From contig RFLO01000021.1 in NCBI GenBank assembly GCA_003693875.1, forward strand, positions 1 through 12,547: a stretch of 12,547 bases of DNA, in the 5' to 3' direction. Source of the stretch: Candidatus Pacearchaeota archaeon. GTDB lineage: Archaea; Nanobdellota; Nanobdellia; Pacearchaeales; GW2011-AR1. The position numbers were made by a program, and so were the translations under genes. The notes below the pieces were generated by a model, which was not told the DNA's origin, ran no database searches, and saw nothing but the letters and a program-made list of their open reading frames with translations. Below, in pieces: positions 1 to 5,054 of the stretch. How positions within the stretch are numbered: the stretch's first letter is position 1; the number at the start of each line of letters is the position of its first letter.

Positions 1-71
1 AACACAATATTATCCCCCTCTTTTGTTTTAGAAAAAATCAAATTTATTCCTCTTTGAAAGCCTATCTTCAT
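1..71 (-). CDS. Possible start of an unidentified protein, cut by the window edge
   Basis: An ATG at 71-69 on the minus strand opens a frame of 23 codons that stays open to the window edge. Its start reads MKIGFQRGINLIFSK and then KTKEGDNIV. The frame is also open upstream back to about 137, so this could be chance readthrough in A+T-rich DNA rather than a gene. The stretch before the ATG (84-96) is A/T-rich and could hold a promoter, but I see no Shine-Dalgarno sequence and no TATA box at the spacing used by other genes here. No family is recognisable from so few residues. It would be transcribed in the same direction as the Memo-family gene upstream of it. Without the flanking sequence this is only a candidate. 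Confidence 0.25.
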   Translation of the reverse strand, partial: MKIGFQRGINLIFSKTKEGDNIV

Positions 72-256
72 TTTACATCTTAGAAAAATATTTTTTGAAC
101 TCCCTCCACTTCGCTCCGAACCACGTTGCACTCTCGCCTATCGGCTCAGGTCGTTGAACAGCAATTAAACAGAAAATCCCTTGCCGGAATTTTCCCAAAT
201 CCTGCTTCCGCTACAAAAACACGTCAAAGCCAAATAGCAAAATCAACTAACAAACT
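72..256 (-). other. Structured non-coding spacer with a 9-bp hairpin
   Basis: This spacer lies downstream of the Memo-family gene. The part from about 97 to 235 looks more G+C-rich than the A/T-rich stretch before it (1-96). It holds a stem formed by 172-180 and 186-194 around a 5-nt loop. Read as minus-strand RNA the stem is fully paired, with one G-U wobble; read on the plus strand that position is a C/A mismatch, so a minus-strand transcript is favoured. A second, weaker GCC/GGC hairpin lies around 136-145. It could be a 3' UTR structure, a small RNA or a copy of a dispersed repeat. I found no tRNA: the T-loop-like string near 110-120 does not fit the consensus. The plus-strand frame across 126-326 looks like chance. 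Confidence 0.35.
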
Positions 257-976
257 TCAAAACCAAAATGCCCCGTATCCAACAACACGGCTTTTGTCTT
301 CTGTCACATCGCCCGAATTCTTGTAATCGATTAACTTTGCCCTCCACCTGCGCATTCTTGCAAGACTAAAAAAAATCAAAAGTGGAAAAAAGCCGCAGGC
401 GCAGTTTTCTTTAAGACCCTTCAAGTCAAGATTTTCAATCGCACGAATTGTTCTTAGGTCCTTTTCCACAGCAGAATCATAGCTTAGAAAATGGCTAAGA
501 TCCGTTGAAAAAACAAAAACAAGCTCCTTTTCCTCACTGTAAATTTTGCTAAGCCTTTTTGCAAAATCTTCTGCTTCATCAAGGTCAATTTCTCCAACCA
601 TCAATGGCAAAATTTCTTTTACTCCTGCCTCTTGTAAAAACGGAATCTGATTGTCAATTGCATGTTCTCTTTTTAAGTCTATTTTTTGAGTTCTAAACCC
701 AAAGTCATTCACACTCAATTTTCCAAGGGGCGTCTCCCAAAAATCCTTGTTGTGAGAAAGAACCCCTGCAAGAGGAATGTAGTGAGAAGGCGACAATACA
801 ACTGCTTTTTTTGCAATGCCAGAAATCATTGAATATGCCTGCCCTGCAACAGCTCCTGAAAAAACATAACCTGCATGCGGCACAATAATCCCGTGAACAC
901 CTTTTCTGCCCTCTCCACAAGACAAGAATCTTCTAACTTCTCTTTCAAGCTCATCTTTTTCCTGCGGATACCACAT
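257..976 (-). CDS. amrB: AmmeMemoRadiSam system protein B (Memo family)
   Basis: This 239-residue Memo-family protein is related in fold to class III extradiol dioxygenases; its biochemical role is not established. The family's metal-site residues are present: His34 in VPHAGY, His65 in SPSHY, His162 in STDLSHF and Cys194 in the late ACG motif. The family signature EHAIDNQIPFLQ is at about 104-115. The length matches complete single-domain members, so it looks intact. I start it at the ATG at 976, because the longer frame to 1033 adds residues outside the family and would overlap the divergent radical SAM gene. Together with the radical SAM enzyme and AMMECR1 protein on the other strand it completes the AmmeMemoRadiSam trio, with 33 bp between the divergent starts. 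It is likely soluble and cytoplasmic, as no signal peptide or membrane segment is seen. Confidence 0.93.
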   Translation of the reverse strand: MWYPQEKDELEREVRRFLSCGEGRKGVHGIIVPHAGYVFSGAVAGQAYSMISGIAKKAVVLSPSHYIPLAGVLSHNKDFWETPLGKLSVNDFGFRTQKIDLKREHAIDNQIPFLQEAGVKEILPLMVGEIDLDEAEDFAKRLSKIYSEEKELVFVFSTDLSHFLSYDSAVEKDLRTIRAIENLDLKGLKENCACGFFPLLIFFSLARMRRWRAKLIDYKNSGDVTEDKSRVVGYGAFWF

Positions 977-1009
977 AAAATATAAAAGATTTTGATGTTT
1001 ATCAATATT
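977..1009. promoter_or_regulatory. Interlocked divergent promoters of amrB and amrS
   Basis: Only 33 bp separate the two divergent ATGs. A good archaeal TATA box, TATAAAAG, is at 981-988, centred about 25 nt before the plus-strand ATG at 1010, the spacing expected for a leaderless transcript. On the minus strand a weaker A/T box, TTGATAAA, at 1005-998 is centred about 25 nt before the ATG at 976. Each box lies just inside the other gene's start, so initiation complexes for the two directions would overlap. The plus-strand box is convincing by sequence; the minus-strand box is inferred mainly from spacing. Confidence 0.6.
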
Positions 1010-1894
1010 ATGAAAGAAGCAAAACTTTACCAAAAGCTTAAAGAAAAAAGATTAAAATGCCTTGCCTGTTCAAATGAATGCATAATCTCTAACGGCAAAA
1101 AAGGAATTTGCGGAGTTAGAAAAAATATCAATGGAAAGCTTCAGCTTCTTGTGCACGGCATGCCCTGTGCTGTTCATGTGGACCCCATAGAAAAAAAGCC
1201 GCTTTATCATTTTCTGCCAGGCTCGCTTGCTTTCTCAATTGGAACAATCGGCTGCAACTTCAAGTGCCCTTGGTGTCAAAATTGGGATATTTCGCAAAAC
1301 CGCGACGAAAACTTCTTTTCAAAAGAACTTCTAACACCAAAAAAAGCTGTAAGTCTTGCCATCCTCTACGGCTGCAAAAGCATAGCATACACTTACAACG
1401 AGCCGGCAATATTTTCCGAATACATAAAAGATATCGCAAAGCTTGCCAAAAAAGAGGGTCTAAAAAACATACTTGTAACAAACGGCTATTTTACAAAAGA
1501 GTCCTTTGATTTTTTAAATAAAGAGCACCTAATTGACGCTGCAAATATCGACCTTAAAGCCTTCAAAGACGAAACTTACAGAAAATACTGCGGCTCTGTA
1601 AAAGGAATAAAGCCTGTTCTTGAAAACATAAAAAGATTTCACAAAGCAAAGATACACATTGAGGTAACAACTCTCATAATTCCCAATCTAAATGACTCCA
1701 AAAAAGAATTAAAACAAATAGCTGAATTCATTGCTTCAATTGACAAAAACATACCGTGGCACATTTCAAGATACTTTCCACAATACAAAATGGACGAAAA
1801 AAAGCATCCAGTAACAAAAATTGAAACCTTAAAATTAGCGGAAAAAATTGGAAAAGCGACCGGTTTAAGATATGTCTACATCGGAAACGTCTAA
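1010..1894 (+). CDS. amrS: AmmeMemoRadiSam system radical SAM enzyme
   Basis: This 294-residue radical SAM enzyme should bind a 4Fe-4S cluster and cleave S-adenosylmethionine; its substrate is unknown. The cluster motif CNFKCPWC has Cys82, Cys86 and Cys89. A cysteine-rich N-terminus (Cys17, Cys20, Cys24, Cys34) and DPIEKKPLYHFLPG (58-71) mark the AmmeMemoRadiSam subfamily, related to pyruvate-formate-lyase activases. WHISRYFPQYKM and GLRYVYIGN near the end also fit the subfamily. The ATG at 1010 is chosen because a TATA box is centred 25 nt upstream; TTG at 992 and ATG at 995 are in-frame alternatives. The protein stops two residues after YVYIG, whereas relatives I know continue into a Cys-rich tail with two CxxC pairs. 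The next start codon is 1 nt after the stop, so no frameshifted tail is hidden there. It heads the amrS-yjbQ-amrA operon. Confidence 0.93.
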   Translation: MKEAKLYQKLKEKRLKCLACSNECIISNGKKGICGVRKNINGKLQLLVHGMPCAVHVDPIEKKPLYHFLPGSLAFSIGTIGCNFKCPWCQNWDISQNRDENFFSKELLTPKKAVSLAILYGCKSIAYTYNEPAIFSEYIKDIAKLAKKEGLKNILVTNGYFTKESFDFLNKEHLIDAANIDLKAFKDETYRKYCGSVKGIKPVLENIKRFHKAKIHIEVTTLIIPNLNDSKKELKQIAEFIASIDKNIPWHISRYFPQYKMDEKKHPVTKIETLKLAEKIGKATGLRYVYIGNV

Positions 1895-1895
1895 A

Positions 1896-2288
1896 ATGGA
1901 AATATTCATTCAAAGTAAAAAAAGAGAAGAACTAATTGACATAACAAGCATGGTAGAAGAAAAGATAAAAATTTCAAATGGAATTGTAAACCTGTTTGTC
2001 CCGCACGCAACAGCGGCAATAACTATTAACGAAAACGCCGATCCAAACCTGCCATTAGACATAAGCTCTTTTTTAAAAGAAAAAGTAAAAAAAGGCATTT
2101 GGCTTCATGACAGAATTGACAACAACGCCGACGCACACATAAAATCAACACTGATAGGCCCATCAATTACCATTCCTGTTTCAAACAAAAAACTCCTCCT
2201 TGGAACCTGGCAAAACATTTTCTTCTGCGAATTTGATGGCCCAAGAAAAAGAAAAATAATAATTACCGAGGTAAAAAATGAAGCTTGA
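1896..2288 (+). CDS. yjbQ: YjbQ / UPF0047 family protein
   Basis: A 130-residue protein of the YjbQ/UPF0047 family. Family names such as secondary thiamine-phosphate synthase come from weak complementation in E. coli, and the true role is unsettled. Conserved blocks are HATAAITINENAD (37-49), the DRIDNNADAHI region with His71 and His81, and GTWQNIFFCEFDGPR (103-117), covering the usual full length. The ATG at 1896 is chosen over the in-frame ATG at 1872 because homology begins at MEIFIQ and because this start lies 1 nt past the amrS stop. Its 3' end overlaps amrA by 11 nt, so the three genes are very probably translated from one mRNA. Its position between two AmmeMemoRadiSam genes suggests a shared pathway; that link is inference. 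It is likely cytoplasmic. Confidence 0.92.
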   Translation: MEIFIQSKKREELIDITSMVEEKIKISNGIVNLFVPHATAAITINENADPNLPLDISSFLKEKVKKGIWLHDRIDNNADAHIKSTLIGPSITIPVSNKKLLLGTWQNIFFCEFDGPRKRKIIITEVKNEA

Positions 2289-2814
2289 ACCATTGATTAG
2301 CCTTGCAAGAGAATCAATAGAAAGCAAGTTAGAAGGCAAAAAGTTAGAAGTCAGTGAAAAGATAAAAAACGAATACTCAAAAAATGGGGCTTGTTTTGTG
2401 ACCCTTACAATCAACGGCTCTCTTCGTGGCTGTATCGGCTCAATTGTCGCACACAGACCGCTTTGGATGGACGTCGTTGAAAACGCAAAAGCTGCAGCAT
2501 TTTCTGACCCAAGGTTCTTTCCCTTGACAAAAGAAGAATTTGACAGGATAAGAATTGAAATATCTGTTCTGACAAATCCAAAACAAATAAGCTTCAAAGA
2601 CGAAAAAGAGCTCTTGGAAAAAATTGATAACAAAATGGGACTAATCCTAAAATCCGGAATTTTTTCTTCAACTTTTCTCCCGCAAGTCTGGGAGCAAATC
2701 CCTTCTAAAAAAGAATTTTTAGAAAACCTATCCCTTAAGGCCGGTCTTTCAAAAGATGCGTGGAAAAAATCAGAAATATTTTTTTACAGAGTGATAAGTA
2801 AAAAGGAGAGTTGA
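2278..2814 (+). CDS. amrA: AmmeMemoRadiSam system protein A (AMMECR1 family)
   Basis: A 178-residue AMMECR1-domain protein, the third member of the AmmeMemoRadiSam set. The family hallmark LRGCIGS is at 49-55, with Cys52 the invariant cysteine. It is followed by the SDPRFFPLTKEEF block, an RIEISVL strand, and the C-terminal FLPQVWEQIP and LSLKAGLSKDAW motifs, so the domain is complete. The molecular function of AMMECR1 proteins is unknown in every domain of life. The ATG at 2278 overlaps the yjbQ stop by 11 nt, which suggests translational coupling. It is the last gene of the amrS-yjbQ-amrA operon. A run of six T on the coding strand 31 nt after its stop may end the transcript. No signal peptide or membrane segment is seen. 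Confidence 0.94.
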   Translation: MKLEPLISLARESIESKLEGKKLEVSEKIKNEYSKNGACFVTLTINGSLRGCIGSIVAHRPLWMDVVENAKAAAFSDPRFFPLTKEEFDRIRIEISVLTNPKQISFKDEKELLEKIDNKMGLILKSGIFSSTFLPQVWEQIPSKKEFLENLSLKAGLSKDAWKKSEIFFYRVISKKES

Positions 2815-2823
2815 GAATGGTGC

Positions 2824-2860
2824 GCGAAAATAATTTAAATGTGCTTTTTTGTCATTGTTA
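2824..2860 (+). promoter_or_regulatory. alaS promoter (leaderless type)
   Basis: The TATA-like box TTTAAAT at 2834-2840 is preceded by the purine-rich CGAAAA at 2825-2830, a plausible TFB-recognition element. The box centre is 24 nt before the ATG at 2861, so the transcript probably starts at or next to the start codon. No Shine-Dalgarno sequence lies before that ATG, in keeping with a leaderless mRNA. Confidence 0.6.
2845..2850 (+). terminator. Candidate T-tract terminator after amrA
   Basis: Six T in a row on the coding strand lie 31 nt downstream of the amrA stop. Archaeal RNA polymerase can terminate at such tracts without a hairpin. The tract lies between the alaS TATA box and the alaS start codon, so the terminator of one transcript would be nested in the promoter of the next. 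The call rests on position and base run only. Confidence 0.4.
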
Positions 2861-4621
2861 ATGGAAAGAAAAGAATTAATTGAGAAGTTTATAAAATTCT
2901 TTGAAAAGAAGAATCACAAAAAAGTTCCAAATGCCTCACTTATTCCGGAAAATGATCCTACAGTTCTTTTCACAACTGCTGGAATGCACCCACTTGTTCC
3001 ATACCTTCTTGGACAAAGCCACCCCCAAGGAAAGAGGCTTGTGGGGATACAAAGATGCGTCAGGACAGGCGACATAGATTCTGTTGGGGACAATGTCCAC
3101 CACACATTCTTTGAAATGCTTGGTAATTGGAGTCTTGGAGATTACTTTAAGGAGGATTCAATAAGGTGGAGTTTTGAATTTTTGACAGAAGTGCTTGGAC
3201 TTGATAAAAACAAACTTGCTGTTAGCGTTTTTAGCGGAAACAAAGACGCCCCAAGGGACAATGAATCTGCAAAAATCTGGAAATCTATTGGGTTTTCAGA
3301 CGATAAAATTGTTTTTCTTGAGGATAACTGGTGGGGACCGGCAGGCCAGACAGGACCGTGCGGTCCAGACACAGAAATTTTTTATTGGACTGGCGAAGAA
3401 ATCCCCGAGAAATTTGACCCAAGCGACAAAAGATGGGTAGAGATATGGAACAATGTCTTTATGGAATATGTGAAAAGAAAAGACGGAAGTCTCGAATTAT
3501 CGCCACAAAAGAATGTGGATACCGGGATGGGCCTTGAAAGAACTCTTGCGGTTATGAAGGGAACTTATGACAATTATAAGACTGATTCGTGGGAAAAAAT
3601 AATCAGAGAAATAGAAAGAATAAGTGGAAAGGAGTATGAAGGGCACGAGAAGTCAATGAGGATTATAGCAGACCACATCAAAGCGGCAGTTTTTATGATT
3701 AACGACGGGGTATTTCCCGGAAAATCAGAAAGGGAATATGTTTTAAGAAGGCTTATCAGGCGCGCTGTTCGTTTTGGTAGGAAAATAGGAATCAAAAATT
3801 TCACTCAGGCAGTTGCCGTTCCCGTCTTTGAAATTTACGACGATTACAGATTTGACCGCGAGAAAATTATGCATGAGCTAAAGAAAGAAGAAAGCCTTTT
3901 TCTTGAAAGAATTGAAAAAGGAATGAGGGTTTTTGAAAAATTTGCCGACTCTGAAAAAATTGATGGAAAAACAGCTTTTCTTCTCTACCAGTCTTACGGA
4001 TTTCCGATAGAACTGACTCTTGAAGTTGCAAAGGAAAGGGGTCTTGAGGTGGATAGAGAGGGGTTTTTAGAAGAACAAAAAAAGCATCAAGAAATCTCGA
4101 GAACAGCCACTGCAGGAAAGTTTAAGTCAGGCCTTGCAGACGAAAGTGAAGCGACAACAAGACTACACACAGCAACCCATCTCCTTCTCGCAGCGTTGAA
4201 TCGCGTTCTTGAAAAACCCCCCGGGCTAAAGGAAATTGAACAAAGGGGAAGCAATATTACTGCCGAACGGGCACGTTTTGATTTTACATTTGACAGAAAG
4301 CTCACAGACAAAGAAATCCAAAAGATAGAAGAAATGGTTAATGGGTGGATAAGGGAGGGTTCAGATGTCGAAAGAAAGGAAATGACACTTGAAGAAGCAA
4401 GGAAGTTTGGAGCCTCTGGAATTTTTGAGGAAAAGTATAAGCAGATAGGAAAGATAAGTGTTTATGTGATTGGCGATGGAAAAATAAGCAAGGAAATATG
4501 CAGCGGACCCCACGTCAAGAGCTTAAAAGAGCTCCAAGGTTACAGATTCAAAATAGCAAAACAAAAATCTGTAGGTGCAGGCGTTCGCAGGGTAAAGGTT
4601 GTCCTTGAAAAGTTAGCTTAA
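2861..4621 (+). CDS. alaS: Alanyl-tRNA synthetase, compact bacterial type without C-Ala domain
   Basis: A 586-residue class II synthetase that charges tRNA-Ala with alanine. The catalytic domain shows LFTTAGMHPLVPYL, motif 2 as HHTFFEMLGNWSLGDYF (80-96), DNWWGPAGQTGPCGPDTE and motif 3 GMGLERTLAV, followed by the ADHIKAA helix and RRLIRRAVRFGRK. The editing domain has the zinc-binding HxxxH at His436/His440 and CxxxH at Cys547/His551, so mischarged Ser/Gly-tRNA can probably be cleared. It stops about 35 residues later, so the oligomerisation/C-Ala region of typical 850-900-residue enzymes is absent. The gene downstream lies on the other strand, ruling out a nearby split half. The archaeal N-terminal extension is also absent, and the sequence resembles the roughly 590-residue enzymes of candidate-phyla-radiation bacteria. 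The ATG at 2861 is chosen over TTG at 2849 because of the TATA-box spacing. The 3' end overlaps the DUF1003 gene by 9 bp. Confidence 0.95.
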   Translation: MERKELIEKFIKFFEKKNHKKVPNASLIPENDPTVLFTTAGMHPLVPYLLGQSHPQGKRLVGIQRCVRTGDIDSVGDNVHHTFFEMLGNWSLGDYFKEDSIRWSFEFLTEVLGLDKNKLAVSVFSGNKDAPRDNESAKIWKSIGFSDDKIVFLEDNWWGPAGQTGPCGPDTEIFYWTGEEIPEKFDPSDKRWVEIWNNVFMEYVKRKDGSLELSPQKNVDTGMGLERTLAVMKGTYDNYKTDSWEKIIREIERISGKEYEGHEKSMRIIADHIKAAVFMINDGVFPGKSEREYVLRRLIRRAVRFGRKIGIKNFTQAVAVPVFEIYDDYRFDREKIMHELKKEESLFLERIEKGMRVFEKFADSEKIDGKTAFLLYQSYGFPIELTLEVAKERGLEVDREGFLEEQKKHQEISRTATAGKFKSGLADESEATTRLHTATHLLLAALNRVLEKPPGLKEIEQRGSNITAERARFDFTFDRKLTDKEIQKIEEMVNGWIREGSDVERKEMTLEEARKFGASGIFEEKYKQIGKISVYVIGDGKISKEICSGPHVKSLKELQGYRFKIAKQKSVGAGVRRVKVVLEKLA

Positions 4622-4990
4622 CTTTCTTTCAATCCTCTCAAGACGCCTCAAAATTTCTTCAATTTCTCTTTCTGATTTTCTGTTTACTTCATAATCGTAT
4701 TCAATTTTTCGGCGGTCTTTTTCTGCCTGTCTGTTCTGACTCATAAGGATGATAGGTGCTTGAATTGCAGCAAGGCAGGAGAGAACAAGATTTAACAGGA
4801 TAAATGGGTAAGGGTCCCACCTGTCGATCCATGCGTAAAGGTTTGCTGCCATCCAAAGCCCAAGGAATACGAGAAACACAAATATGAATGTCCAACTGCC
4901 AGCGTATTTTGCAAGAACATCGGCGGCCCTTTGACCAAATGTAAGCTTTCCGGAAAATACCCTATGCAAGGCATCACTTCTTTTTTTCAT
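4613..4990 (-). CDS. DUF1003 family small membrane protein
   Basis: A 125-residue protein with the DUF1003 signature: FGQRAAD (18-24), GSWTFI (31-36), DPYPFILLNLVLS (59-71) and APIILMSQNRQ (78-88). Two transmembrane segments are predicted by eye at about 31-54 and 61-83. A charged, coiled-coil-like tail at 88-124 is probably cytoplasmic. The function of the family is unknown. I start it at the ATG at 4990, because a TATA box lies 26 nt upstream; the only longer start is a TTG at 5050 that adds 20 non-family residues. It is convergent with alaS, sharing 9 bp of coding sequence, and lies 64 nt downstream of leuS in the same direction. With its own promoter it need not depend on leuS readthrough. 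Confidence 0.88.
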   Translation of the reverse strand: MKKRSDALHRVFSGKLTFGQRAADVLAKYAGSWTFIFVFLVFLGLWMAANLYAWIDRWDPYPFILLNLVLSCLAAIQAPIILMSQNRQAEKDRRKIEYDYEVNRKSEREIEEILRRLERIERKLS

Positions 4991-5012
4991 TGTCTTATCA
5001 AGATTAGTGTAG

Positions 5013-5027
5013 CTTAAAAGTTTTATG
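5013..5027 (-). promoter_or_regulatory. Promoter of the DUF1003 gene
   Basis: Read on the minus strand, the TATA-like box TTTTAAG at 5019-5013 is preceded by the A-rich CATAAAAC. Its centre is 26 nt before the ATG at 4990, which predicts a leaderless transcript. This spacing is the main reason for preferring that ATG. Confidence 0.5.
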
Positions 5028-5054
5028 TAAGAATTCCCATTGCCTGCCAAAGAC

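Noticed and set aside
100..180. Possible tRNA on the minus strand
   Set aside because: A GTTCG-like string exists, but the T-loop consensus fails and no acceptor or anticodon stem can be drawn.
126..326. 66-codon plus-strand open frame at the left edge
   Set aside because: It begins with TTG, overlaps the end of the Memo-family gene, has no family resemblance and crosses the structured spacer.
1892..1990. Frameshifted Cys-rich tail of the radical SAM enzyme
   Set aside because: The sequence right after the stop encodes the conserved start of YjbQ, and no CxxC pairs are seen there in other frames.
2181..2633. 150-codon open frame antisense to yjbQ and amrA
   Set aside because: It covers two overlapping real genes in reverse and shows no recognisable motif.
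4600..4990. Frameshifted C-terminal half of AlaRS downstream of its stop
   Set aside because: The downstream DNA encodes a complete DUF1003 protein on the other strand, and no C-Ala-like residues appear in any frame.
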